Shown in pieces: positions 24,874 to 33,375 of a stretch of 64,000 nucleotides of DNA. Position 1 is the first letter of the stretch. Each line of letters starts with the position of its first letter. Origin of the DNA: Halorientalis sp. IM1011 (GTDB taxonomy: Archaea > Halobacteriota > Halobacteria > Halobacteriales > Haloarculaceae); the NCBI RefSeq assembly GCF_001989615.1, contig NZ_CP019068.1, forward strand, positions 124,001-188,000, given 5' to 3'. The position numbers were made by a program, and so were the translations under genes. The notes under the pieces are model-generated. The model ran no database searches, had not been told where the DNA came from, and worked only from the letters and a program-made list of their open reading frames with translations.

Positions 24874-26445
24874 ATGAGTGAGCGCCCGGGAGTCCAGGAG
24901 TGGAACGAGGCGCACTCCCAGCTGTACGAGATCATCCGCAGTGACCAGTCTCTCTTCGATCGGCTGGAACGGGCGCTCGAACTCGGTGTGGAATTTCTCG
25001 GCGTCGATCACGGCTACATCACGCGGATCGACCAGGAGACGAACGCGTGGGAGGCGATTGTCAGTACGGATGCCGAGGATGGTGTGATTCCGCCTGGGCT
25101 CGACCTCGATCTCTCGACCACGTACTGTCGACGCACGATCCAGGAAGCGGAACTCGTCTCGTTTGCTGACGCGCTCGAGGCAGGCTGGGAGACCGATCCC
25201 CCGTACCAGGCCCAGCAACTCCGCTGTTATCTCGGTGCGCCGGTCATCGTCGCCGATGAACCCTTCGGGACGGTGTGTTTTGCCTCACGGGAGCCGAAAC
25301 CTGACGGATTCTCCGAGAGTGAGCGGTCGTTTACGCATCTGATCGCCCAGATGGCTGGGTACGAACTGGAGCAGCGAAATTACGAGCGCGATCTCGCCGA
25401 ACAGGAACACACCCTGGAGACGCGCCGGGAGATCTATCGAGCCGTCATCGATGCCAGCTTCGACTTTTTGTTCCGCCTCGACCTCGACGGCCAGTTCACG
25501 TTCGTCTCGGCCACGGTCGCGGAGTTTCTGGGGCATACCGCGGACGAACTGGGCGGGCGTCCCTTTACAGATGTCCTTCCACATGCGGAGTCGGCAGACG
25601 CGGCGTGGAATCTGTACGAACAGGTGCTGGCCGGTGAGACGGTCGAGGAGACGTACCTCCCACTCGAGACCGACGCCGGTGAGATCGTCTACGCCGACAT
25701 CCGGGCGACACCGATCTACGATGCCGACGTGTCACCGGCCGATCGGGCCCCAGCCGATATCGTCGCGGTCCAGGGGACCGCGCGCGACGCGACCGAGCGG
25801 AAGCGTCGGGACCGGCTGATTGGCGTCATCCACCGGGTACTCCGGCACAACCTCCGGAATGATATGGGTGTCATCCAGGGCTATACGGAACTTCTCGAGC
25901 AGTCGGTGTCCGAGACGGACGCGGAGAAGGTCCGCCGGATTCACGATACGGCCGACCGGTTGATCGACCTCAGCGAGACGGCACAGAAACTCGCGGAGAA
26001 TCTCGACACACCGCCGGAGCTCGAACCGATCGATGTCGTCCCGCTCGTCACCCGGGTCGCCGCCCAGGTCGACGAAGGCCATCCCGAGGCCTCACTCACG
26101 ATCGACGCCGCGGAGACCGCCGTCGCACGGGCCGCACCGCGACTGGAGACCGCGGTCTGGGAACTCGTCGATAACGCAGCCACACATGCTGGCGAGTCAC
26201 CGACCATCGAGATCGAGGTGGAGACGACCGATGCGGACGTCCTGGTTCGTATTCTGGACGATGGTCCCGGGCTTCCCGACATCGAGCGATCGGTACTGCT
26301 GTCCGGCGAAGAGACGCCATTGGTTCATGGCCAACGGCTCGGGCTGTGGCTCGTCTATTGGATCGTGACGAGTCTCGATGGCGAACTTGATGTCCGCGAT
26401 GATCGGGCCGGTACAGCCGTCGAGATTCGGCTGCCGGCATCCTGA
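24874..26445 (+). CDS. GAF-PAS sensor histidine kinase
   Basis: 523 residues from ATG 24874. A GAF domain (residues ~15-165: LGVDHGYITRID...GAPVIVADEPFGTVCFAS) is followed by a PAS domain (~185-300: FRLDLDGQFTFVSATVAEFLG), then the phosphoacceptor box HRVLRHNLRNDMGVI (His near 324) and an HATPase domain with N box ELVDNAATHA and G box DDGPGLP. No membrane helix, so it senses a cytoplasmic signal. No response regulator is adjacent. Confidence 0.9.
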   Translation: MSERPGVQEWNEAHSQLYEIIRSDQSLFDRLERALELGVEFLGVDHGYITRIDQETNAWEAIVSTDAEDGVIPPGLDLDLSTTYCRRTIQEAELVSFADALEAGWETDPPYQAQQLRCYLGAPVIVADEPFGTVCFASREPKPDGFSESERSFTHLIAQMAGYELEQRNYERDLAEQEHTLETRREIYRAVIDASFDFLFRLDLDGQFTFVSATVAEFLGHTADELGGRPFTDVLPHAESADAAWNLYEQVLAGETVEETYLPLETDAGEIVYADIRATPIYDADVSPADRAPADIVAVQGTARDATERKRRDRLIGVIHRVLRHNLRNDMGVIQGYTELLEQSVSETDAEKVRRIHDTADRLIDLSETAQKLAENLDTPPELEPIDVVPLVTRVAAQVDEGHPEASLTIDAAETAVARAAPRLETAVWELVDNAATHAGESPTIEIEVETTDADVLVRILDDGPGLPDIERSVLLSGEETPLVHGQRLGLWLVYWIVTSLDGELDVRDDRAGTAVEIRLPAS

Positions 26446-26513
26446 TCGTCAGCACTCTGTCTCGTTTCACGAACGGAGAATCGATTCGAAGGATCGGGGA
26501 GGACTTTGCTCAT

Positions 26514-26762
26514 CGTCCGGCCGAGGTTGAACAGCGTGTGCTGCCGCACTTCATAGAGGGTGAGCGCACCCGACCAGCGGTCGTCGGTTTCCATACGCTC
26601 GGCGTAGGTTGCGACGAGCGGTCCGCACATTCCAATACAGTGTGCACCGCCGAGGAGGCCAATCAGAAAAAACACCGCGAGTCCGTAGCCACTCGCGATG
26701 CCGATCTCACTCAGTTGTACTAGAACTGCTGATATCATACTCACGGCTGGCAGAGCCAGCAT
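26514..26762 (-). pseudogene. SafE/TauE-like membrane permease, 3'-truncated
   Basis: Residues 1-83 (GLAVFFLIGLLGGAHCIGMCGPLVATYAERM...LFNLGRT) match the start of SafE/DsbD_2-type permeases, common in copper islands. After GRT the sequence loses family character and runs into the 3' end of the convergent kinase gene, stopping only at 26355. The C-terminal two thirds are therefore missing. Confidence 0.7.
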
Positions 26763-27091
26763 AGATTAGAAGGTACCACTCGTACTGTGTAGTTGGTTTC
26801 GATTCAGCCCGTAATATCCCAACGCTCAGGATTCCTTCGCGTTCACGCGGAGGAGGATGTCAAAAAAGCAGATCGTTCGAGAAGCATCCCTCCGAATTCG
26901 CACAGCAACACCCACAGGTCTCGGAGACGGGGTCGTCCCAGAGCCATGAAAATCACTGAACACCGCATCGTGATATCGAGTTTCGTGGCCAGGCAGCCCC
27001 GAATATTGCGTTTGTCAATCACAACTGGTACAGCGATGCCTCACAAACCCTCATGTATGAGCAAGTACGTTGGCGGATCCAGGTGGGGAAG
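26763..27091. other. Gene-free stretch with IS scar and a Cys-rich coding scrap
   Basis: Holds an inverted copy (26828-26862) of the IS hairpin found at 16318-16352. On the minus strand, the frame ending at TGA 26860 encodes a ~30-residue scrap, WDDPVSETCGCCCANSEGCF, with no start codon; it may be the C-terminus of a lost metal protein. The last 60 bp would hold the promoter of the next gene. Confidence 0.45.
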
Positions 27092-27685
27092 ATGAATCGA
27101 CGGCGAGCAGATACAGTAGTCGGTGGCTTGGTCGCTGCCGTCATCATCGTCGGCGGGGTGCTCACCTGGCAAACGTACCAGCAACAGCAAGCCTTCGAGC
27201 AGATGGGTTCGATGATGGGCTCGTCGATGGGAGCGGTTCACGGAACGAATCCGCTCTGGTATGTCCTCGGAACCCTTCTCGTCTCGGCTGTCATCGGTGG
27301 CGGGTATCTCGTGGTGCGGGACGAACTCACTAGCACAGACGGACCCGACCGCTCACAGATGGAGATGACGAACCCGACCGATCCTGAGAGTGTCGAATCA
27401 CCGGAGGGAGACACCCAATCAGCAGGGGATATCAATCCAGAGGCTCAGCCACAGGCTCGCGTGTTGGACCTCTTGCCGGATGATGAACGCCGTATCCTCG
27501 AACCAGTTCTTTCCTCGCCCGGCATCACACAGATCGAAATCAGGGACCGCTCGGACTTCTCGAAGAGCAAGGTCAGTCAGACGGTGAGCGCTCTCGAGAA
27601 GCGCGGCCTGCTGTACCGCGAGCGCCAAGGGCGGACGTATCGTATCTATCCGAGTGACAACCTACAAGGGAAACAGGCGAGCTAG
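27092..27685 (+). CDS. Membrane-bound wHTH regulator of the metal island
   Basis: 197 residues from ATG 27092, preceded by a GGTGGGG purine stretch. Two membrane helices (VVGGLVAAVIIVGGVLTW and LWYVLGTLLVSAVIGGGYLVV) flank a Met/His-rich loop MGSMMGSSMGAVHG outside the membrane. The C-terminal ~70 residues are a MarR-like winged helix (GITQIEIRDRSDFSKSKVSQTVSALEKRGLLYRE). The loop could bind copper and relay to the DNA-binding part; that link is inference. Confidence 0.78.
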   Translation: MNRRRADTVVGGLVAAVIIVGGVLTWQTYQQQQAFEQMGSMMGSSMGAVHGTNPLWYVLGTLLVSAVIGGGYLVVRDELTSTDGPDRSQMEMTNPTDPESVESPEGDTQSAGDINPEAQPQARVLDLLPDDERRILEPVLSSPGITQIEIRDRSDFSKSKVSQTVSALEKRGLLYRERQGRTYRIYPSDNLQGKQAS

Positions 27686-28005
27686 TGAACCGTTCCCACG
27701 AGTCCAGCCCCCAAGACGTTGTTCCACTGTCACAACCTGCACAATCTCGATGCAAGGATGGCACGTGTCGTGGAATACGTCGAATGACCTGGTTTCGGAT
27801 CGTTCACACTGCCGTCCGTGTGGTCATGGTTCTGTCCCGTGAGAAGGGTCCAGTGCCAATCCGGCGAATTCGAGCCGGATGAACGATCCTATCCCTGAAA
27901 AACGTTTAGAGCGCTCTATAAACGGTCTCGAACGTTCTCCTGCATGGGTTCACACCCACGTCGATAACTCCCGAGCAGTCCTACGAGTAACCGAGGAGAA
28001 AGACA
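27686..28005. other. 320-bp gap with a palindromic promoter element
   Basis: No gene seen. At 27903-27924, CGTTTA-GAGCGCTC-TATAAACG is nearly palindromic with the perfect core TAGAGCGCTCTA (27907-27918). It lies ~85 bp before the His-rich protein gene and includes a TATAAA. A ribosome binding site GAGGAG stands ~10 bp before ATG 28006. Confidence 0.5.
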
Positions 28006-28353
28006 ATGACCAACTTCAAACTCGGCCGGTGGCTGCTCGTGGCGCTCGCGATCGTCGGACTTGCGTTCGCCACCCCCGTGGTCAGCGCACACGGCAACGA
28101 CACGACTGCTGACGACGCGCCCACGGACAATGCCACCGCAGATGAATGGGCCACTTGGATGGAGACGCAGATGACCGAACACATGGGCCCTGGTAGCGTC
28201 GAGTGGGTGGAGTCGCACATGGGTGTAACCGTCGACGAGATGGCCCAGGACATGGCTGACGAGGAATACCACGACGGAGCTAACGACGGGTACCACGATG
28301 GGGCTGACGAGGAATACCACGACGGCGGGATGTACGGGCAGGGCCACTGCTGA
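28006..28353 (+). CDS. Secreted His/Met/Asp-rich metal-binding protein
   Basis: 115 residues. The signal peptide is LGRWLLVALAIVGLAFATPVVSA, cut after VSA. The mature part has HMGPGS, SHMGVT and three repeats of (E/G)YHDG ending MYGQGHC. Abundant His and Met in acidic context point to copper or other soft-metal binding outside the cell. It begins a run of metal-island genes in one direction. Confidence 0.72.
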   Translation: MTNFKLGRWLLVALAIVGLAFATPVVSAHGNDTTADDAPTDNATADEWATWMETQMTEHMGPGSVEWVESHMGVTVDEMAQDMADEEYHDGANDGYHDGADEEYHDGGMYGQGHC

Positions 28354-28410
28354 CGGCCCTGACCGTTTCGATCGCTCCAATTGAACACCGCGATTCACCA
28401 ACGCAAGATT

Positions 28411-28764
28411 ATGACGCAACCCATCACTCACATCGGACGCACTGCTCGTCGACTCGCGATGCTCGCCGCCCCGCTGCTGGTCGCGGCGACTGGAACGGCT
28501 GCTGCCCACGGTAGTGGGAGCTACGGCGGGGGCATGATGGGCGGCGGCTGGGGCCTCTTCGGCGGAGCGATGGGGCTCTGGGGACTCCTCTGGATTGGGC
28601 TCCTCATCGCCGTCCCGCTCTACCTCGTCTCTGCGCTCCGCAACCGAGGATCCGGTGGGAACGAAGAGCAGTCGCTGTCGGTTCTCCGTGAGCGCTACGC
28701 CCGCGGGGAGTTCTCGGACGACGAATTCGATCGACGGCGAAACCAGCTCGAACGCACCGGATAA
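28411..28764 (+). CDS. SHOCT-tail membrane protein 1
   Basis: 117 residues from ATG 28411. A signal-like segment (LAMLAAPLLVAATGTAAAHG) is followed by a Gly/Met stretch (GGGMMGGGWG), a membrane helix (LWGLLWIGLLIAVPLYLVSAL) and a SHOCT tail LRERYARGEFSDDEFDRRR. SHOCT is a short C-terminal helical module that probably mediates oligomerisation. Confidence 0.82.
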   Translation: MTQPITHIGRTARRLAMLAAPLLVAATGTAAAHGSGSYGGGMMGGGWGLFGGAMGLWGLLWIGLLIAVPLYLVSALRNRGSGGNEEQSLSVLRERYARGEFSDDEFDRRRNQLERTG

Positions 28765-28859
28765 CTGGGACAGTTGCTGTTCCAGCCGATACATCACACT
28801 CCCAACGCCCGCCGTTGCGGCACCCAACCGTTAACCCCGTGGACGGGGTATAATATTAC

Positions 28860-29276
28860 ATGGAATACACAATACAGACGTCAGTCACTGGCGAGTTCGA
28901 CGACGTCGTCGACACGACAATCGCAGCGCTCGAAGACGAAGGATTCGGCGTCCTCTGTGACATCGATATCCAGGCGACGCTCAAGGAGAAACTCGGCGAA
29001 GAATTCCGCCAGTATCGCATTCTCGGTGCATGCAATCCACCGCTGGCCCACGAGGGACTGACCGAAGAAATCGAACTCGGTACACTCCTCCCGTGTAACG
29101 TCATCGTCTACGAAACCGATGACGGCGATATCGTTGTGAGTGCCGTCGATCCGCAGCAATTGGTCGGCATCGCAGGCAACGATTCACTCGACTCCATCGC
29201 GACCGAGGTCACCGAGCGTTTCGAGCGTGTTCTCTCGGCCGTCACCGACGAACTCGGATCCACGTCGGAGGCCTGA
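28860..29276 (+). CDS. DUF302 protein
   Basis: 138 residues matching DUF302: TTIAALEDEGFGVLCDIDIQATLKEKLG and ILGACNPPLAHEGL. The family is a small alpha-beta sandwich often found with heavy-metal or sulfur genes; biochemical role unknown. The upstream GGGGTATAATATTAC, with TATAAT about 10 bp before the ATG, may be promoter sequence. Confidence 0.88.
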   Translation: MEYTIQTSVTGEFDDVVDTTIAALEDEGFGVLCDIDIQATLKEKLGEEFRQYRILGACNPPLAHEGLTEEIELGTLLPCNVIVYETDDGDIVVSAVDPQQLVGIAGNDSLDSIATEVTERFERVLSAVTDELGSTSEA

Positions 29277-29281
29277 TCTCG

Positions 29282-29635
29282 ATGTCTTCATCGAACCAGC
29301 TCGATACCACAACCATCGTTCTCCTCATCCTCGGAGCAATCATTGTCTTGCCCGTGCTCACGATGGGGATGGGCTTCGGCGGAATGATGGGGTACGGCGG
29401 GATGATGGGCCAGTATGGCGGTACTGGTGGATGGTGGCCATTCGTCGGAATGCTCATGCCGCTCATCTTTCTCCTCATCCTCCTCGGTGGTGGCTACCTC
29501 GTCTTCCGGCGCACGAGCGAAACGCAGACATCTCGAAATCCGGCGATGGAGGAGCTCCGCACGGCATACGCTCGTGGCGACCTCACTGACGAAGAATTCG
29601 AATCCCGCCGCGAGAAACTCAAACGGTCGGAGTGA
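29282..29635 (+). CDS. SHOCT-tail membrane protein 2
   Basis: 117 residues, starting 6 bp after the DUF302 gene. Two membrane helices (TIVLLILGAIIVLPVLTMGM and FVGMLMPLIFLLILLGGGYLVF) flank a Gly/Met loop (GGMMGYGGMMGQYGG); tail LRTAYARGDLTDEEFESRR. Close in plan to the proteins at 28411 and 32489. Confidence 0.82.
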   Translation: MSSSNQLDTTTIVLLILGAIIVLPVLTMGMGFGGMMGYGGMMGQYGGTGGWWPFVGMLMPLIFLLILLGGGYLVFRRTSETQTSRNPAMEELRTAYARGDLTDEEFESRREKLKRSE

Positions 29636-29772
29636 GCCAACGAGTACGCACCAAGGTGCGTATCCTCGTGCCTGTGTGATCGAATTCGTGATGCTACTCC
29701 CGATCACCACTGCGTGACCGCGCTTTCGAATCGAAGGGATGGAGCTCTCTCGGCTTACGATTCCGAACAGTA

Positions 29773-30152
29773 ATGTGGTTAAGTTACAAGACCGTAGTAT
29801 ACGATGTGACCGGGGTCATCCTCTTCACCCGAGAGCGTGCGGAGCATGCGCAACACAACGGGAGAAAAACGACGGGATCGAGGAGAAGTATCCGGACGTG
29901 GAGTTCCGGGAGGTCGATATCCAGAAAGATCTGGAACGGGCCGACGAGTACGGCGTCCGGAAGACGCCGACGACACTCGTCTACGCGAACGGTGAACAGA
30001 CCGCCGAGTTCATCGGCATCGTCGAGCGGAACGACCTCGAGTCGGCCATTGAGTGCGCGACCGGACACTCGTCTGGACTCGTCCAACGTCTCGTCGATGT
30101 CGTGCGAAAATATCGACCACTAGACCAATTCAAACCACATGACGAACTATAA
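29773..30152 (+). pseudogene. Thioredoxin-like gene with a frameshift at the active site
   Basis: Frame one from ATG 29773 encodes MWLSYKTVVYDVTGVILFTRE, the first strands of a thioredoxin fold. The continuation CGACATQREKND...RKTPTTLVYANGEQTAEFIGI lies in the next frame. The shift is at about 29836-29842, just before the CGAC redox motif, and corresponds to one missing or two extra bases. Either a recent mutation or a sequencing error; the rest is well preserved. The 3' end overlaps the halocyanin gene by 14 bp. Confidence 0.75.
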
Positions 30153-30894
30153 TCGACGTCAGTTCCTGGGAGTGCTCGGTGCCGGCGCAGTCGCCAGCAC
30201 AGGCCTCTCTCAGCCAGCGAGCGCACAGGAGACGCCCGTCGTGAAGATGGGCAACAACTACTTCGACCCGATCGGGCTCCACGTCGAACCCGGCACGACC
30301 GTCCGCTTCGAGATCGCGGCCGGTGCACACTCGGCAACGGCCTACGAGAACCGGATTCCATCCGACGCCAGCGCATTCGATAGTGGGACCATCTCGTCGG
30401 GAGAGTTCGAGCATACGTTCGAGAAGCCGGGCACATACGACTACTACTGCATTCCGCACAAGTCGGCCGGGATGGTCGGTCGCATCGTCGTCGGCAGCCG
30501 CGGCGGTCCAGCCGAAGACAGCCCGATTCCGGACGGTGACGTGCCCGAGAGCGACGCGATCGTCAAGCAGGGCGCGATTGCGTATGGATCTAGCACCGGA
30601 GATGACGGGAACTCCGATGGTGGAATGATGGGTCCCGGAATGGGGTCTGGCCCGGGGATGATGAACGGCCGAAACGATGGATGGGTCGGTGGGCTGCCGT
30701 TCGTCGGTGGGGCACTCGGAGTGCTGGGGCTGGTCGGCGGACTTCTGTACTGGGCACTGGGTCGAGGTGACGCTCCGTCCCGGCGTGATCAGTCCGCGAT
30801 GGAAACCCTCCAACGCCGTTACGCACGAGGCGAGATCGACGAAGAAGAGTTCCAGAAGCGTCGTGAGCGATTAGTTGAGAAGCAAGAAAACTGA
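30139..30894 (+). CDS. Halocyanin-type blue copper protein fused to a SHOCT tail
   Basis: 251 residues. Tat signal NRRQFLGVLGAGAVASTGL; plastocyanin-like domain at residues ~33-122 with copper ligands His (GAHSATA) and Cys, His, Met in YYCIPHKSAGM. A Gly/Met linker (GGMMGPGMGSGPGMM) leads to a membrane helix (ALGVLGLVGGLLYWAL) and the SHOCT tail LQRRYARGEIDEEEFQKRR. An exported electron carrier or copper binder anchored in the membrane. The fusion to a SHOCT module is unusual. Confidence 0.88.
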   Translation: MTNYNRRQFLGVLGAGAVASTGLSQPASAQETPVVKMGNNYFDPIGLHVEPGTTVRFEIAAGAHSATAYENRIPSDASAFDSGTISSGEFEHTFEKPGTYDYYCIPHKSAGMVGRIVVGSRGGPAEDSPIPDGDVPESDAIVKQGAIAYGSSTGDDGNSDGGMMGPGMGSGPGMMNGRNDGWVGGLPFVGGALGVLGLVGGLLYWALGRGDAPSRRDQSAMETLQRRYARGEIDEEEFQKRRERLVEKQEN

Positions 30895-31028
30895 ACTACC
30901 GGAAGCCCACGACGATTCCCCACGCAGGCGTCCAGAAGTTACGATAGAAGTGTCCTGAGAGATTTTATACTACGGACTCAAAATCTGAGCGGTTCTATTT
31001 GTGGTGGAGGTCACAGAAGTACCAGCAC

Positions 31029-31048
31029 GGAAGCACACGGCTTTAGCC
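31029..31048. repeat. Solo IS-type hairpin
   Basis: CACGGCT-TT-AGCCGTG followed by GGAGGAGG in the 187-bp gap between two convergent genes. It looks like the end hairpin of a lost TnpB element, but as a stable stem it could also serve as terminator. Confidence 0.4.
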
Positions 31049-31081
31049 GTGGGAGGAGGCGCGTGACATGGCTGGACATTG

Positions 31082-32479
31082 TCAGTGGTGGTCGTGTCCC
31101 CCGGACCCCGCATCAGCGACTGGCTCGATCGTCGCGAAGTTCTCCGGCGTCTCCTCGAACGCTCGTTTACAACTCCGGGAACAGAAGTGGTACGTCTCGC
31201 CGTTGTGGGTCGCGGTCGGTCCCTCTTCGACCGTCCGCATCCCGCAGACCGGATCGCGATACTGCCCTGGCGCGCCCAGTCCACGGCGGTAGACATAGAG
31301 AAGAAATCCGGAGAGCGCGAACGCGATGAGATTTAGATAGAACGTATAGTTCAGTTCGAAGTACGTCTGCTCGGACGCGGTCATGCCCCCTGTCAGGTCC
31401 GGCACGATTCCGAGGGCGTCGAACAGCTGCTCCATGAGAAAGCCGGTGAAGGCCATCGTCACGAAGAACACGCCGAGGATGTAGGCCATCACTTTCCAGC
31501 CGTAGTACTTCCGGTAGACGTTGAGGACGGGGATCGTGATTAGGTCGGCGTAGACGAACGCGATGACGCCGGCAAAGCTGACGCCACCGCCCCATAGTGC
31601 GACGGCGAACGGGACATTGCCCATACTGCCCACGAAACTGATGACCGCGATGGCGACGCCCATCACTGCGTTCTCCGCGCTGGCCACCAGGCTATCGCCC
31701 TGGAGGAACAGTGCGTTCCACACCCACTGCGGGACGAACACGATGACGAACCCCGAGATGAGAAAGCCCGCGATGACGTCCTTGTACAGCATCGACCACT
31801 CTTTGCGGTACTGGTTACCCACCTTGTACCAGCCACCCCACGACAGGAGTTCGTCGCGCCACCCGCCGCCACTGGCTGCCGCTTGCTGGTAAGTCTCCAT
31901 GCACCCTTCCGAGCAGAATTTGAGCGTCTCACCGCCGTCGGTGACGATCGAGTACTCGTCTTTGCCTTCCATCCCGCAGGTCGGGTCCTCGGTGACGCCG
32001 TGATCGTGGTCGCGTTCGTTCAGTTCCTCCCGAACGCGGTCGAAGAGGGTCTCCGGAAGCGTCAGGTGCACGATCACTGCCATGACCGCGATGAGGATCA
32101 CACCGCCCAGAAGCTCGGCCACCAGGAACTCCCACCCCAGCAGAATGAGGATCATCAGCCCGAGTTCGACGATAAGGTTCGTCGAGGCGAACATGAACGC
32201 GAGGAAGGTGACGACGTGTGCGCCTTTCTTGAACAGGCCCTTCCCGATGGCGACGGCACCGAAGCTACAGCCACTGCTCGCGGCACCGAAGAGGGTTGCC
32301 TTCGTGATTCCTACGGCGTCGCCGTCTCCGAGGACTGCGGCCATTCGCTCTTTCGAGACGTAGACCTGGACGAGACTGGTAATGACGAGTCCCATGATGA
32401 TCGCCCACGCCGCCGTCCAGAGGAAGCCGACACCGATTCGAAGCGCTTCGATCACCTGGGTGGTGACTGTCGCTTGCAT
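31082..32479 (-). CDS. Metal efflux permease (ArsP_1/DUF318 type) with two YHS domains
   Basis: 465 residues, about ten membrane helices. The permease half signature is TLFGAASSGCSFGAVAIGKGLF, repeated as VGSMGNVPFAVALWGGG. A YHS domain (DPTCGMEGKDEY...FCSEGCMETY) sits in the central loop at ~165-200 and another (DPVCGMRTVEEG...FCSRSCKRAF) at the C-terminus, ending GGHDHH. YHS domains bind metal through Cys. Probably a Cu/Zn-type exporter that loads metal on the loops. Starts 10 bp after the SHOCT gene's end. Confidence 0.85.
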   Translation of the reverse strand: MQATVTTQVIEALRIGVGFLWTAAWAIIMGLVITSLVQVYVSKERMAAVLGDGDAVGITKATLFGAASSGCSFGAVAIGKGLFKKGAHVVTFLAFMFASTNLIVELGLMILILLGWEFLVAELLGGVILIAVMAVIVHLTLPETLFDRVREELNERDHDHGVTEDPTCGMEGKDEYSIVTDGGETLKFCSEGCMETYQQAAASGGGWRDELLSWGGWYKVGNQYRKEWSMLYKDVIAGFLISGFVIVFVPQWVWNALFLQGDSLVASAENAVMGVAIAVISFVGSMGNVPFAVALWGGGVSFAGVIAFVYADLITIPVLNVYRKYYGWKVMAYILGVFFVTMAFTGFLMEQLFDALGIVPDLTGGMTASEQTYFELNYTFYLNLIAFALSGFLLYVYRRGLGAPGQYRDPVCGMRTVEEGPTATHNGETYHFCSRSCKRAFEETPENFATIEPVADAGSGGHDHH

Positions 32480-32488
32480 TGGTGGTAC

Positions 32489-32863
32489 CTATTCGTCTCG
32501 TTCGAGCCGTTCTCGTCGCTGTTCGAACTCCTCATCGGTCAACTCGCCGCGTGCGTAGGCCGTCCGAAGCTCCTCGATGGCCGGATCAGTCGATCCGTCC
32601 CGATTTATGAGTGCCTTGTACGCGAGATACCCACCGGTAATCAGGACCGCGAGGAAGCCGAGTTGCATAATCGCGCCAACGACGAACATCCAGGTTGGGA
32701 CCTGTCCGGTCCCGTCCCACATGCCGTGGTCCCAGGCTCCGTCCATCATCGGTCCGGTGCCCATCATGCCAAAGCCCATCCCGAACGTCGGGATGATGAC
32801 GAGGGCTGCGATAATTGCGACGACGATCCAGCCCAGCTGTCGGTCGGTTGTGTTTCCTGCCAT
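32489..32863 (-). CDS. SHOCT-tail membrane protein 3
   Basis: 124 residues from ATG 32863 (a GTG lies at 32872). Two helices (GWIVVAIIAALVIIPTFGMGF and WMFVVGAIMQLGFLAVLITGGYLAY), a Met-rich loop with HGMWD, and tail LRTAYARGELTDEEFEQRR. First gene of an operon with the YHS permease. Confidence 0.82.
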   Translation of the reverse strand: MAGNTTDRQLGWIVVAIIAALVIIPTFGMGFGMMGTGPMMDGAWDHGMWDGTGQVPTWMFVVGAIMQLGFLAVLITGGYLAYKALINRDGSTDPAIEELRTAYARGELTDEEFEQRRERLERDE

Positions 32864-33122
32864 CGTATTCACCCCCGAGCAGAGCGAGTTACTCGAGTTC
32901 TAGTTGTAGAAACGGGTGCATTACTCAATGCGATTGTCCTTCAGAATACAAAGTTATCAGCCACGATACCGGGGGTTTTCGAAGGCCCCAATCGCTTCTC
33001 GTACGACTGTGTCGGGCTGCACAGCGGATTATCGTCTCGAAGTCGGACCAATCACGGCATGGTGGTGCTTTGGATACGAAGGCGTAATCGAGAAAGGCCG
33101 CAAGCCCGTTTCTCGAAGTACG

Positions 33123-33320
33123 ATGAGTCCAACACTCACGGTCCAAGGGATGACCTGCGAGCACTGCGAACAGACCGTCGAAGAGGCGCTCGAAGGCGTC
33201 ACGGGCGTCAGAGATGCACACGTCGACAGGAACGCCGAGCAGGTGACGGTCGACGGTGACGCTGACGAGGCACAACTCGTCGCGGCGGTCGAAGACGCGG
33301 GATACGACGCGTCAGCCTGA
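33123..33320 (+). CDS. Heavy-metal-associated (HMA) copper chaperone
   Basis: 65 residues from ATG 33123. The metal motif is GMTCEHC and the whole length is one HMA ferredoxin-like domain (TVEEALEGVTGV, AVEDAGYDA). It carries Cu(I) in the cytoplasm, probably to the P1B ATPase at 36196-38454. Upstream frame residues (to 32916) are not HMA-like. Confidence 0.92.
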   Translation: MSPTLTVQGMTCEHCEQTVEEALEGVTGVRDAHVDRNAEQVTVDGDADEAQLVAAVEDAGYDASA

Positions 33321-33375
33321 TCCGAATCCGTTCACCATCGTCGGTACAATTCGTCCGACCCGGCAGACACGTTCA

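Noticed and set aside
31883-33259. 458-residue plus-strand frame
   Set aside because: Antisense to the YHS permease and SHOCT genes; it has no domain of its own.
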